This document shows, piece by piece, positions 42,969 to 54,337 of a stretch of DNA of 64,000 nt. The DNA is from Notospermus geniculatus (lineage: Eukaryota > Nemertea > Pilidiophora > Heteronemertea > Lineidae): assembly GCA_002633025.1 (NCBI GenBank), contig NMRB01001055.1:126162-190161 (forward strand), given 5' to 3'. The notes beneath the pieces were generated by a model. It was not told the origin of the DNA. It worked only from the letters and a program-made list of their open reading frames with translations, and did no database searches. The position numbers and the translations under genes are program-made. Every line of letters begins with the position of its first letter. Position 1 is the first letter of the stretch.

Positions 42969-44414
42969 GCCTAGACTGCTGTTACAAGTAAGACAATACT
43001 GAGTTTCTGCAATGTCCCGGTTAACCCAACGACAACATTTACAAAGATTCTTCCGTTGTTAAAGCCTACTTGAACAACAGGGAATCCATCGCTAAACGTT
43101 GTCGTAGTCCTAACCGGACAGTTGCGGAAACATACTATTACATGAAGGCCAATTCTTCTTGCCAGCGCAACTCGAATTCGTGGGACAAACTGCGGTGGAG
43201 TACATTTATATAAGTAATGTACATGTATTCTCATCGTATTCCTCATTTCTTTCGTCTCATATATGAAATTGCACAGCACTAGCATGAACCAAGCTCCCAC
43301 AAGATGCCGTCGATATGAAGTCACCATCATCATTGCAGCTATATTACAGAAGAACGAACGGCGTAAAATTTACAGTGAACCAGCTGCTTCAGGAACCTAG
43401 AATCCGAAAACTAACCTCAAATTGCAGCCTGGAGCCGTAGCCCCTCGTTGAACAAACACACTTGAGGATGAACGACGATGACAAACGGAGGACACCCGAC
43501 GTATTTCGTTTATGTCACCTCATTTGTGGTACGTCGTAAAATGTTTCGTTGCTCAATGGGACATCGTAAAAAGGAAGCAATCGCGAATGTAGCTATACAC
43601 CGTTGTATAAAGTGGCTGAAAGCGAAGAAATATATAGCTCGTCCAAGGATTTCTATTGGCTAGTTGTGCCGTTCAGCATCTCATACGCCCGAGTGGAATC
43701 AATGGATTGAAATGGACTCAACTTCGTCAGGTTTCTATTGGCATCAGTTGTTAGTGTGATCATGAATAATTTCAAACGTCATGGGGTCAACTGAACACGA
43801 GTGATGTAAATCGAACCTCACTTATTATTGTAATTTCTTGACTAACGGCAATCATGGTTGAGTCAGGTTCCATGAGGGGTATGTGCCATGCAGCACACAC
43901 GATAAAACGGAGGAAACTCATGGACATTTGCCCTCCTGACGTCCAACCGGAACTTCACACAGTGATATCACCAACCCCACGATCATGTACTACAGGTGAT
44001 GACTACAAGATAAACGCGCCTCCAGATAATTGATCCCCGGAAATCTGACATCAGTGCAGAGGGCGTGGCTTTCAAACGGTACAGCATTGATTTCGAAACA
44101 TTTTCTCATATAAACTCCATAAGCGTGGTCATAAGACTAATGAATGGTGGCAGGTGATTGAAAAACGACGCTTGACAGCTTTAAAGTACATCTCCTCATG
44201 TCGTCTGGACCAGTACCCAGGTTGAAATGGCGGATACCTACATAACACTATTTTAAGGGTCCAAAGGTTGTGCATCAATACATGAAGTATTACACCCCCT
44301 ATTGTTCTGACTTTGAAATTTTCTTCCAATTTTTGTGAAAAACGTCATCAAAATATGCGTTCATCTGACAGAGAATCCCATAAAACGTCATTCGTGACCT
44401 TTGAGCACAGTGAA
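42969..44414. other. No gene recognised; possible upstream region of the GPCR
   Basis: Frames such as 42971-43333 (minus) have no domain. No TATA-like or repeat structure stands out. Confidence 0.4.
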
Positions 44415-45140
44415 ATTTAGGTCAATATTCGATAGGGAATTAGTCTATGAGTATTGTGTGCTGATGCGTTTTCTTTTCAACTTAATAAAAAGTAGGACGA
44501 AATGATGAAATTTTACTGGCACAATGTTTCTGATGACATTAGCACAATTTATGCGTGATGCAGCACCCGTCTAAGCGCAGGATTCGTTAATAGTGCTTTT
44601 GTCAATTTCGGATTGTCCTCTCGTTCCACACGCCAAACTTGACGCTAGGTGGCGATATGTGCAGTGACGTCAATCATATCGCCACTAGTGACGGTGGTAG
44701 GTTTCCATCTTGAAAAGTAGTGCGCGCGGAAGGAACAGAAGAAATTCTTCTGTTTGTGAAGCGGTCACCCCATCACTCGTTTTCTACGCTTACAATATAG
44801 ATCGTTGAAGACAGGTGTATAAAGGTATAGAGTGATACAAGCAACGGTTGAGTAGATGTAAAGTAATAATAAAGTTATTCTGTTTCATTTTCGACAAGGT
44901 AAATACTGTTTTTTGCAAATAATACCATTTTGAAAAAGAAATTCTCATCACGTGATAGACTAGCCCGCCGACGATGACGTCAGGATTTCAAGATGGCGAT
45001 TTAGTATCGATGGGAGTGTTAAAATTTTCGTCCAATTATCAAAAAAATTTAAAGCTGTCGTGGAGTATGTCCACACGCATGACCATGCTCCGTGGAGAGG
45101 ACGCAGTGTACATCGGCTAGGACATTTTGTATTGTTGAAA
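44415..45140. repeat. Duplicated block (partner 47605-47835)
   Basis: TCAATATTCGATAGGGAATT, CTGATGCGTTTTCTTTTCAA, TGATGCAGCACCCGTCTAAG and GCATGACCATGCTCCGTGG appear in the same order in 47605-47835. The present copy carries an extra ~450 bp in the middle. Confidence 0.65.
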
Positions 45141-45258
45141 TTTACATAGCGTTCAGTTGACGTCGTTGCGTCATATTGCGATTTTTTTCAAAAAAGTTAA
45201 CGAGAAACTTGCATAAAGTACTACCGGCTTTGGAACTCAATTTGATGCGGATACTTAT

Positions 45259-45313
45259 CATTATGGTTTCCGATCTCAAGATCGGAAACCATATAGTTTT
45301 TGGTCGTGGTGTC

Positions 45314-45348
<35 letters not shown>

Positions 45349-45784
45349 NNNNNNNNNNNNNNNNNNNCCGATAGGTTTAATCAGGGATCCTGTCCCAGTT
45401 ATGCAATACTTCTCAAGGTCAGAGGTCAAGGTCACAGCCAACCATCGCAAATAACATGAGACAGAACCTGGTGATGGTGGAAGCCTAAAACCTTCATCTA
45501 CACCTAGGTTATCAAGGATGAGCTTTCAGATTACATAATGACCTTGAAGGTCAGAGGTCAAGGTCAAGGTCAAACAGTTCTAAAGTGCAAATCTACTCAG
45601 AATTTCAGGGGAAAACTAATTAGAGGCCTGCATTAACCATCCCCTATTTGTTTAATCAAGGATCCCTGTGCCAGTTACGCAATACTTCTCAGGGTCAGAG
45701 GTCAAGGTCACAGATAACTAGCTCTAGAGTAGTAAACCTATCATCGGAAACCATAGACATCGCTCCGATGTCCTGCTCTTGTTC
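45259..45784 (+). repeat. Second copy of the GATCTCAAGATCGG-ended repeat
   Basis: It begins ATGGTTTCCGATCTCAAGAT then a (GT)n run into a 19-base gap. It ends near ATCATCGGAAACCATAGACA and ATCGCTCCGATGTCCTGCTC, abutting the next repeat. It has runs of AGGTCA at 45416-45434 and 45548-45572. Confidence 0.7.
45349..45367. other. Gap of 19 ambiguous bases
   Basis: The run of n interrupts the (GT)n microsatellite. Its true length is unknown. Confidence 0.98.
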
Positions 45785-45785
45785 A

Positions 45786-46549
45786 AAATGAAATGGTCCA
45801 TGGACCATGTGCTCACCCGTTTGGTCATAATAGTGTAATCACAGAGAGAGGTATATCAGTTATATGAGCAATCTGGGTAAGTCATTCCCATGTTGTAGGA
45901 CTTCAATGATTTTCAGTTTATGCCACCCGGCGGCCATATTGGATGTCTAATCGGGCCAGAACTTCACATGCACATAAAGGTCATCTAGAGGGAGCCACAT
46001 AGCACATGTGAGTGCTCTGGGTCAAGTCGTTCCTGAATTATAGCACTTGGAAAAAATTCAGGTTACGCCACCTGGCGGCTATATTGGATGTCCGATCGGG
46101 CCGAAACTCGGTAATTTTGAAGGTACCCCTCTAATACACGTTTATGCAAGATATGAAGACGCTCGGTGAAATAATGAAGAACTGTGGCAGGTTCGTTACT
46201 TTTGTAGAACTTTGACCTCTGTGACCTTGAAAAGTAGGTCAAATCGAAAACCCGTTATATATGTTATGTATCCTAATATAATACACCTATGATAAAAATT
46301 TGGAGATGATCAAGTCATTAGATCAGGAATTATTGCACTTTTTGTGTTTTGGGTTTTGGCCACCTGGAGGCCAAGCCAAGAATCGAATCGGACCGAAACT
46401 TGGTGTCATAGGTCATCTGACCTAGGGGTACATGTATATATGTACAAAGTTTCAGATCAATAACCCCAGCGGTTACAAAACGTGTCCTGCTAACGGACGA
46501 CGACGGACGACGGACGCTGCACCATTGTCAGAGCTCACGGGTGAGCTAA
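45786..46549 (+). mobile_element. GGTCCATGGACC repeat family, copy B
   Basis: TGGTCCATGGACCA is at 45794-45807 and the end palindrome GAGCTCACGGGTGAGCT at 46531-46547. It has only one full ~290-bp unit, preceded by a variant segment with GCCACCTGGCGGC. Confidence 0.75.
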
Positions 46550-46612
46550 AAAAGTGTAATCAAATTAACGTATAGCAACCACCAACTGTCGCCATTTTGT
46601 TCTCGAATCAAA

Positions 46613-47167
46613 AGCCCTTTTTACACGGTGCTGGTTCGAGGAAACCTACCTCCACCCTCCTCGGGCGGGTTCGGTTCAGGATGGATTGATCGCTTTTACA
46701 CGGTGCGGGTTACCGAACCCGCCTCGATCTATTTCGAGGTCGGTTCGTTCAAATGCATGCCACCAGATGGCGTGTATCAACATTTACAGTTATCGCAAGT
46801 AAGAAATATCCCAAAGATAATCACTTAAAATCGATAAACTATGCTTCTAACAACATGAGCAGTGCTTGAGAAATCTCGTGCGTGATTTCTTCACAGGTAA
46901 CTTACAGCAATGCGCCAGTGATGCCATTCATATGTAGCGTGCTCAAACCCGCACGAGGCCGGTGGAGGTCAGTTCGCTTTTACACGGGAAAATAACTGAC
47001 CTGCACCTACCTCTACCTACCTCCACCTTCCCGAGACTAACGCGGCGAACTGAACTGGCCCGAGGAAGGTAGAGGTCAGTTGTTTCGCTTTTACAAGGGG
47101 AAAAATAACCGAACCCTCCTCGATCTAGTCTCGATCCGGAACGCACCGGCACCGTGTAAAAAGGGCT
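46613..47167. mobile_element. ~555-bp 'AGCCCTTTTTACACGGTGC' element
   Basis: The TIR AGCCCTTTTTACACGGTGC is perfectly mirrored at 47150-47167. GGTAGAGGTCAGTT and CGCTTTTACA blocks recur inside. No coding frame. Confidence 0.8.
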
Positions 47168-48053
47168 AAAGTTTCAGTGGGCCGTACAAACAATTGAGCG
47201 CATGAAAATTCAACAAATCACTTAGGTGTGTTAGTTATCGAATGATAGCAGCTGGATTGGTTTGAAATCCCGGGGAAAACAGAGCGAATAGCAACCTCGT
47301 CCCCAGGGGTTTGTTCGCTCAGACATCCTCGGACCACTCGCTCACTAACCCCTGGAATCACTCTCTGAATTCACACCAGAATCTGGTGATTTCACGGAAA
47401 TTGCCGAAGCCAGATGCCGAAGGTTGTAATTAATATGTGTAGTCTCTTTTTTCCTTACTTAGGCCTACTAATTTAATCGAGTATAGATCGATGAAATTAA
47501 CTACTTTCAGATTTCAGAGCTCAGATAAGGTGTAACACCTGACACCAACACCCAACACCGGGTGTAACACTGGCTGTGACCTCACCCATTGAATATTAAT
47601 GTAGTCAATATTGATAGGGAATTGGCCTATGAGCATGTGGTGATGCGTTTTCCTTTTCAACTTAAATGTTTCCGATAACATCGCCGGAAGTTATTTGATG
47701 CAGCACGCCTGTAGTAAGCCCAGGGTGCGTATAAATAGGCCCGTGGTTTTGTCAATTACGAATTTCTTCCCGTTTCTCGCGCATGGCCATGCTTCGTGGG
47801 AGCGGGCTATGACATTTTGTACTGAATATTGACTGATGATTCAAGCCCAGGCTGTGGAGTAACTGTAGGCATATCTCATACATGTTTTAGCAATAGCCAA
47901 TAGGCCTAGTGCCGAGGCGATGCGTTCGGCGTAGGCCTATTGTTCTCTCAGCTGTCTTTCCAGTTCGAAGTCCTCGCATCATCATGATCATAATTATGTA
48001 ATTGCACGATCTCAGCATGCGCCCGTTAATTAGCATTGGTCAATCAAGGGCAA
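47168..48053. other. Repeat fragments; no gene
   Basis: 47530-47587 is an end fragment of the 3864-4805 element (CCTGACACCAACACCCAACA, GTGACCTCACCC). 47605-47835 is the partner of 44415-45140. Bases 47900-47945 are AGGCCTA-rich. Confidence 0.55.
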
Positions 48054-48332
48054 TTCTCCGGTAACGGAATTACAAATCAGAGCAAAAGTTAGTAATATTT
48101 TTCGCTCCCACCCTATCTGGAAATACGACGGATACGAAATCAGTCATATCCTGGGCATATCAGTCCAAAATATTTTTGAACAGGTTCAAACCCAGTCTAC
48201 AACTCAAGCTTATGGAGCAGTGTTGCCCACTTTTGTCGGTAACGGAATTAATCAGAGAGACAGTGCAAAAACAGTCACCAACTTTTAAAAAATTCTTACA
48301 CAGTACCCGCAGAACGTATGATTAAAATAACG
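48054..48332. repeat. Duplicated block (partner 55499-55775)
   Basis: TCTCCGGTAACGGAATTACA through ACCCGCAGAAC(G/C)TATGATTA is shared with 55499-55775 at high identity. The 27-bp continuation of the partner, TAACAGTATGATAATACAGC and onward, reappears at 49921, so about 1.6 kb has been inserted here. Confidence 0.8.
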
Positions 48333-48336
48333 GTGT

Positions 48337-48557
48337 CTTCCCATATCGCCTTTTCCCATTTCGCCTTTTCCCAATTCGCCTTCTTTTTTCCATTTCGCCT
48401 TATTCCCATACCGCCTTATTCCCATATCGCCTTTTCCTGTTTCGCCTTATTCCCAAATCGCCTTTTCCCATTTTGCCTTATTCCCATTTTGCCTTTTCCC
48501 ATATCGCCTTATTCCCATTTTGCCTTTTCCCATTCTGCCATTTCCCAATTCGCCATA
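48337..48557. repeat. ~16-bp minisatellite (CCCATNTCGCCTTNTT)
   Basis: About 13 units of CCCAT(A/T)TCGCCTT(A/T)TT and close variants. The open frame crossing it (a run of FSHFAF-like peptides) is a by-product. Confidence 0.9.
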
Positions 48558-48622
48558 TTTGGGATTATCCAGATTTTACCTGTTTGAAAATGGACTAACC
48601 CACGTGCAGGCCTACTCAGGCC

Positions 48623-48998
48623 TAAACTCCCTACGCAGTTGTGAGTCGCGCCCCTTCGGTTTACTCGCTCTCCACAACTGCTTAACTTGGATGTGTTCGC
48701 CGCGGTTGGTCAACAGATGGCGTCACGGCATGGCGCGAATTTTACAGCCTATCAGCACGCTGCTTTCAGAACTCTTTGGCCCGTTGGCAACGGATGTTCT
48801 TGTGCTACCATGGCTACGAACCGCTCGGCCAATGAAAAAGTGTCTCAGGCCAGCTTGGTTACGGGTTGCCCGGTGCTCTCATTGGTCGACTCGCTCAGCG
48901 CCATCTGTTGACCAACCGCGGCGAACACATCCAAGTTAAGTAGTTGTGGAGAGCGGTAAACCGAAGGGGGCGCGATACACAACTGCGTAGGGAGTTTA
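48623..48998. mobile_element. ~376-bp TA-flanked MITE, copy 2
   Basis: TAAACTCCCTACGCAGTTGT is mirrored at 48979-48998. The interior is the reverse of 6629-7006. Frames on opposite strands of the two copies read alike (NANEKVSQASLVTG-like) only because the DNA is alike. Confidence 0.85.
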
Positions 48999-49450
48999 AC
49001 TCAGGCCTTGATTGTGGGGTTTTTCACCAGATTTTTAAACATTCTTGTTGAGGAGTTAAATTCATTATAGGCCTTAATTAGGCCTACTTCAGAATTTAAT
49101 TAAGGATTTAATCAGCTCGTAATTAAGGATTTCTTTCTATTAATTCTTTGCGTTATCTTCAAGTGGTTTTATTTCTAATAGGCCTACTGTAAGGCCTGAA
49201 ATGGATTTCTTATTATCATATTTTTTGAATGCTTCCCAGCTTTCCATGGAGGGTGTATTGCCAATCTTTGGAAGGGGCCACATAAAAAGCTATAGCTGAG
49301 CAGCAGCAGCATTTGTAAAAATTGAAGAGGCAGGTGGGTTTTATTCTCTACTGTTTGAGTTTGAGGGGGGCAAGAAATTTTCAGGAGGGTGATAAAATTA
49401 CCGATGCTTAACTACTTTCTATATGTCCTCAGGAAGAGAGAAAATATCCT

Positions 49451-49921
49451 TTAAAGTCTTCAATTCAGGCAAGAATTCATTTCAATTCATTTTGGTCAGG
49501 AATAATCAACACAAAAAGCACTAAAAAGTAGGCCTACTTTTACTTTGTCCCTTGAATTCAGTTCAGTTTAGGAAAATTATCACAAGCTGTGATAAATACA
49601 AACATGATAAATAAATTGGTTGATAAAATACAAATGGTATTTTTCTGTATGTTTTTTATTTAGGTCTAGACTAGTCCACTATTAGATAGGGGTGCAAGAC
49701 TCAATTACCATAAGGCGAATTAAAGTCTTCAATTCAGGCAAGAATTCATTTCATTTCATTTTGGTCAGGAATAATCAAAACAAAAAGCACTAAAAAGTAG
49801 GCCTACTTTTACTTTGTCCCTTGAATTCAGTTCAGTTTAGGAAAATTATCACAAGCTGTGATAAATACAAACATGATAAATAAATTGGTTGATAAAATAC
49901 AAATGGTATTTTTCTGTATGT
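49451..49921. repeat. 202-bp direct duplication, period 269
   Basis: 49451-49652 and 49720-49921 differ at about two positions. The 67-bp spacer is unique. This is a very recent tandem duplication. Confidence 0.9.
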
Positions 49922-49948
49922 AACAGTATAATAATACAGCTTAGGTTC

Positions 49949-50313
49949 AAAGAGAAGGCGAGCACAAAAATCGACACACAATATTATAAAGTATATAAAG
50001 TCAATTTATCAATAATCACCGAAAAAAACACTGCTGCGTCAAAATGACGAACTTAGGTTCGTTTTCCATTAATTACCAAACTGAGTAGGCCTACATTTAT
50101 CTAATTCGTCGAAATGAGAAATCCACGTTTCGTCCGCGGTTTGGACGAACCTTGTTATAGATTGTTTGAGATACATACAACAAGGGTTCGTCAAAATGAC
50201 GAACTGTGGATTTGCCATTTCGACGAACTGAATACTCAGTTTACATGTAGGTGATAAATGGAAAACGAACCTAAGTTCATCATTTTGACAAAGCAGAGTT
50301 TTTCAGTGCTCTG
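49949..50313 (-). mobile_element. Possible fourth copy of the retro-type tail plus an older inverted repeat
   Basis: 49950-50010 matches the tail GAGCACAAAAATCGACACAC of 5007-5706. Directly next to it, 50017-50313 is an inverted repeat of about 110-bp arms, roughly 80% alike, with GTTCGTCATTTTGACGAA-like motifs. No target duplication was found, so the link between the two parts is uncertain. Confidence 0.5.
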
Positions 50314-50562
50314 GTTTTGAATAAAATTTTAGTGCTTCAGTGTCAGGTGGCCAATCGGTAAGTTGTGTCTTGTAAACTAACAGCGTAATTTGGAAATATA
50401 TCTAATGTCAACACAGCAAAATCGCAGTATGTTGTAAGGCCACCGATATCGGGTCTTGCCCGGGTCCATCTGAGCGGCATTGCGGACACACAACAGGCGG
50501 TTCATATCTTCGAATCAAAGTCCCGACACTGACGCTTTTGACAAGATTATAGTAGAGCGGTT

Positions 50563-50727
50563 AAAGGGCGGCGCACACGAGCGACAATTTTGACCGATTT
50601 GTCGGCCGACGTGGCTTCCGACCGCAAAGCGACAAGATTTGGCGCTTGTGATTGGCTGGTGTCTAGTCGCACCACCAGTCTCGTCGGCGGTCGCCCAGAT
50701 TTAGTCGCTCGTGTGCGCCGCCCTTAA
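50563..50727. mobile_element. 165-bp 'AAGGGCGGCGCACACGAGCG' MITE
   Basis: Perfectly inverted ends of 25 bp bordered by TTAA on both sides (50561 and 50724). It fits a TTA- or TTAA-duplicating family. Confidence 0.8.
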
Positions 50728-50900
50728 GGGTTGATTTTCACCAGAATCTTTCACTTCTTCAAGAAAGCATGAAACTCCCCACATGGGTACGTTGATACCT
50801 AAGGATCATGCGTCAGGCTACTCCAGTCAGGTGTGAAATGGGCCAAATAAGAGTCCCGTGCACACCGAAACATGTAGCATTACAGGCCTATGCAATAGGC

Positions 50901-50955
50901 TGCGCATGCCCAGTAGATCTTGCGCATGCCCAGTAGATCTTGCGCATGCCCATTA
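50901..50955. repeat. 20-bp tandem repeat, 2.7 units
   Basis: TGCGCATGCCCAGTAGATCT repeated. There are no spacers, so this is not a CRISPR-type array. Confidence 0.85.
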
Positions 50956-52301
50956 GTTGGCCGGCGAAGGGCAGTCAAGGGTAGACTCAACTTCTCATGT
51001 CAAAACTCGTGATGGTTGATCAGGCTCCACCCCTATCCGCTGGTTGGCTCAACTGATAATTAGCAGTGACGTAAGGCGTTGTCAGTGGACGAAAGTTGGA
51101 TGACTGAAAAGGCGCAAAGGTATTGTGTCACTAGTACACAATTACGCCAGATTGAGCCCATCAATAATGATTGATGTGGGCCTGGCCGGCGTAATTTTGT
51201 CATCGCCGACTTCACAAGAAAACCGACAGCTTTTTTGGTAGGCATTGAATACATTTGGCTATGGCATCATTGTATAGTTATTAAGTATAGCTATGCTCAC
51301 AGCAAAGTTGAAGTTGCTGTCGCGCGGATACCAGACGTAATGCCTGATTGAAATAAAAACCTCCTTATTGGGACCAGACCACTAAAAATGTATAATGCCG
51401 GTTGGTTCAAAAGATTCTTTCTCAAGAAACGTTTGTGGGCCTGATAGAAAAATCCTTGTTTTATCCTTTCGAAGACAACGCTGTTTGTGGCACGCCTGGA
51501 TGTCCATAACACTACCACCAGCACTACCGAGAGATTTGAGGAAATATTTGACAATTTCTTCGCATTCTTATACAGAGTCCTGGCTAATTTATGGACATAA
51601 TGCATTGCATCTAAGATGGCTGCGCCCATGGCTGGTTTTTACACATTACATGTTTCGGTGTGCCCTGGGGGTTTTTGGCATGAAATTTGCAAACTATCTA
51701 GATTGATAGAGAATGGCTTCCTGTACATCAAAAACTTTACCGCCACTTCTGGAAATTCTCTCGACGGAAGTTACGGCCAATTGAATTTTTGGAACTGACT
51801 TTATCATTGGACCCAAGAACTGAGCTTTGTACAGGAGAATGGGACCCGATGTACAGCTAACTTTTGAAAGGTTGGATTTATACCCCATAAATGCATTACC
51901 AACAGATAGAAACTTCCGACTGATAGACCCCGCAGCTGCCTTCATTTTCGTTATATAACTTGTACTTTTATTGTGTTTTGACATGTTTTCTTTACAATGC
52001 TTCAAAAATTCACAACGTCAGCTTGCCCTATAAGATTGCTTGCAACATTGCGCATGCTTAAAAGTACCAGAACAATGTACGCGGTTCACGCCACCTCTCG
52101 CCATCTGTAGCCGAATATCAAATCCAGTAGTGGAAGCCGTGAAATATCCGGTCTTATTTATGTGCGAATATACACCGGTACCAATAAGACCGGATATAAA
52201 AGCTGTAATGGAAGTGCAGCTAATGTTCGAGGAACTGGATACCAGTGGCAAAGCGTGGTATCTGACCTACAACTGCAATTGTGGTGTGTACTCCATTTGT
52301 C
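50956..52301. other. No gene; 3' flank of the TRIM gene
   Basis: A TTTATT at 51967-51972 gives AATAAA on the minus strand, about 330 bases past the TRIM stop, a plausible polyadenylation signal. Minus frames at 51297-51629 and 51694-52005 have no recognisable domain. Confidence 0.45.
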
Positions 52302-54269
52302 TCAAACCAAGAGGTCAAGTACGTGGACTTTGTCATCATAACCAATCACAAGTCGGTGCCCTTTCACAGAGCATTTAACAGAACCTTTAGCCCTCATCTG
52401 TTCGCCATTGATTATTATTTGTTTCATCGAAACTGTTTTCTTGTCCGCATCAGGGTCAGGTTGATACAACCTGACCTCATTGGGTTCGCCACCTCTCATC
52501 ACCCCAACGACGAACAACTCCCCCAACGTTCCAGAACAGATATCATGACATATGAAGCCAGTCACCCCATGAGGTGCTGACATGACCTCAGTCAGACTGT
52601 TCTCACCAAGCTGGTAGCATGAGATTGTGTCGGTTGAATGGGTACATACGACAACAATACCTGTGATTCTACAGAATGCCAATCGATATCCTGTACCAGT
52701 CTCAATAGCCCGGAGTACCTTACCTACACTGTCGACCAACACAGCATAAACGCAGGAGGCCTCTTTGTAGGAAACTAAGAAGTTTCCATGACTAACAGCC
52801 TCAACTGACCACAACCACCTCATTGCCTCATCTGACAGCTTCACATCGATTTCCCTCTTCTTATTTTTGATCACATCCATGACGGTAAGGATTGGTGATC
52901 GCAATCTCAAGACTACTAGGTTGTCTTGTCCTAAAGCCGTAATGTAAGGTATGATGGCTTCCTCTTGCATTATAACCTTAGCGCCCAGAAACATGTAGGG
53001 TAACTTCCAAAGGAACACCTTGTAGCATCCGTCTACCTTGACAGATGCAGCTATGCGATAGTTTGAAATAAATGCGACACTGTACACTGAACTCCCATTG
53101 CGGACCTTCGGGCTGTACGATATTGAAGCGGACGAGAATAGCCCCGCAGAAGTGACGTATTCTTCACAGAATGAGTAGTCATCACTTGATATTGTCCTCT
53201 CTCTGAATGGCATCGCCCAGTCTTTCTTGGAAGCATCTGAAATCTCCATCATGCTGGTGTAAGTGCGCGTGATGTTTTCATCGAGGTCTGCCTTGAGCCT
53301 TTTCTCTGATAACAATTCATCACATTTGGTGCCCGTTGCTTGAATTTCGTCCTGTAAGTCCGTGACATTTTTGATTGTATTCTGGATCATCCTTTCGTCT
53401 TTTTGCTGTTCCTGCTCTAGTGCGTGAAAGAATGGCTGCTTTATTTTTTGTAATCTCTCCTTCCGCCTCTCGTGTTCCATCTTTTTACGTTCCATCAGCT
53501 CCAACTGTGATCGGTAGTACTCGGCCTGTGTTGAACATTCGAGGATGGCTTTGGTAACGCTTGTGTCAGCGATATTGAAATTTGCGACAGCATTTTCCTT
53601 GATTTTCACAAATGCCACTGACTTTTCCGTCAGCTGTTTCTGTAGCTCAGTTTGCTGTGCCTGCAGTGGCTTGGTTGCCGCCTGTACCTTTTTCAGTCCC
53701 TCTCCTAATTCGGATTTCTTCATTTGGAGCCTTTCCTTGTAGTCAATTACATGGCAGGGTTCTTCCTTGTAGTGTGTGCTAAATAAGCACGCAGCACATA
53801 TTGGACAATTACAGTTCGTACAGAACTGGTCGAGTGGTCTACCATGAAGTTCACACAGCGAAATGACATCGTGACATTTCGTCCTTGGATGGTTCGAGTG
53901 TCTTTGGACACAATCGTCACATAAACTGACGTTGCCACATTTTGGACAACAGAAGGAGGCCTCCGCATGTTCATCTGGGCCACAGGAACATCTGTTCCAT
54001 TTCATCTGATTGAACTTCTTAATGATATTTTCAATTAGATGAAGATTTGTGGGGAATCCGTCGACTCCATTTTGCGGGACGCGGCATTTTTGTTCACAAA
54101 GAGGGCACTGGAACTCATCACCTCTTACTTCCTCTTGTATAAAAGTCTGTAGACATTCTTTACAAAACGAGTGCTTGCAGCTTCCGACTACCTTCGGCTC
54201 ATCATAGATCTTGGTACATTTGGGACATTTAAGGTCTTCGCGGAGATCACTGTCACCTGCTGACGCCAT
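52302..54269 (-). CDS. TRIM-family RING/B-box/coiled-coil protein
   Basis: A 655-residue frame. The start is taken at the ATG 54267-54269 (MASAGDSDLRED), in good context and only five bases inside the exon; an upstream ATG at 54321 would lie in the intron. Domains: C3HC4 RING at residues 15-58 (C15, C18, C31, H33, C36, C39, C55, C58); a first B-box-like zinc site at about 94-127; a second B-box at 139-173 (C139, H142, C150, C153, C161, H166, H173); a long coiled coil at ~178-340; then ~300 residues of strand-rich sequence that could be a WD40- or NHL-like propeller, though no clear repeat was assigned. Family knowledge: such proteins are usually E3 ubiquitin ligases active as dimers. All zinc ligands are present and nothing is broken. 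The single coding exon is usual for expanded invertebrate TRIMs. The substrate is unknown. Confidence 0.93.
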   Translation of the reverse strand: MASAGDSDLREDLKCPKCTKIYDEPKVVGSCKHSFCKECLQTFIQEEVRGDEFQCPLCEQKCRVPQNGVDGFPTNLHLIENIIKKFNQMKWNRCSCGPDEHAEASFCCPKCGNVSLCDDCVQRHSNHPRTKCHDVISLCELHGRPLDQFCTNCNCPICAACLFSTHYKEEPCHVIDYKERLQMKKSELGEGLKKVQAATKPLQAQQTELQKQLTEKSVAFVKIKENAVANFNIADTSVTKAILECSTQAEYYRSQLELMERKKMEHERRKERLQKIKQPFFHALEQEQQKDERMIQNTIKNVTDLQDEIQATGTKCDELLSEKRLKADLDENITRTYTSMMEISDASKKDWAMPFRERTISSDDYSFCEEYVTSAGLFSSASISYSPKVRNGSSVYSVAFISNYRIAASVKVDGCYKVFLWKLPYMFLGAKVIMQEEAIIPYITALGQDNLVVLRLRSPILTVMDVIKNKKREIDVKLSDEAMRWLWSVEAVSHGNFLVSYKEASCVYAVLVDSVGKVLRAIETGTGYRLAFCRITGIVVVCTHSTDTISCYQLGENSLTEVMSAPHGVTGFICHDICSGTLGELFVVGVMRGGEPNEVRLYQPDPDADKKTVSMKQIIINGEQMRAKGSVKCSVKGHRLVIGYDDKVHVLDLLV

Positions 54270-54290
54270 GTTGTCTGGAAATAAAATAAT
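54270..54290 (-). promoter_or_regulatory. 3' splice site before the TRIM start codon
   Basis: Minus strand: TTATTTTATTTCCAG, then ACAAC, then ATG. The AG corresponds to 54275-54276. It implies an upstream non-coding exon, whose donor was not found; the repeat at 54338-55418 would lie in the intron or upstream. Confidence 0.65.
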
Positions 54291-54337
54291 GTACCGGTAT
54301 AAGAACAATAAAATAGACCACATACACTATAGACGGT

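Noticed and set aside
48318-48587. Open frame of FSHFAF-like repeats
   Set aside because: It is the translation of the 16-bp minisatellite.
48687-48911. Protein conserved with 6717-6911
   Set aside because: The two frames lie in two copies of one 376-bp MITE; similarity is explained by the DNA.
50901-50955. CRISPR-like array
   Set aside because: The 20-bp repeats are directly adjacent with no spacers, and the genome is an animal one.
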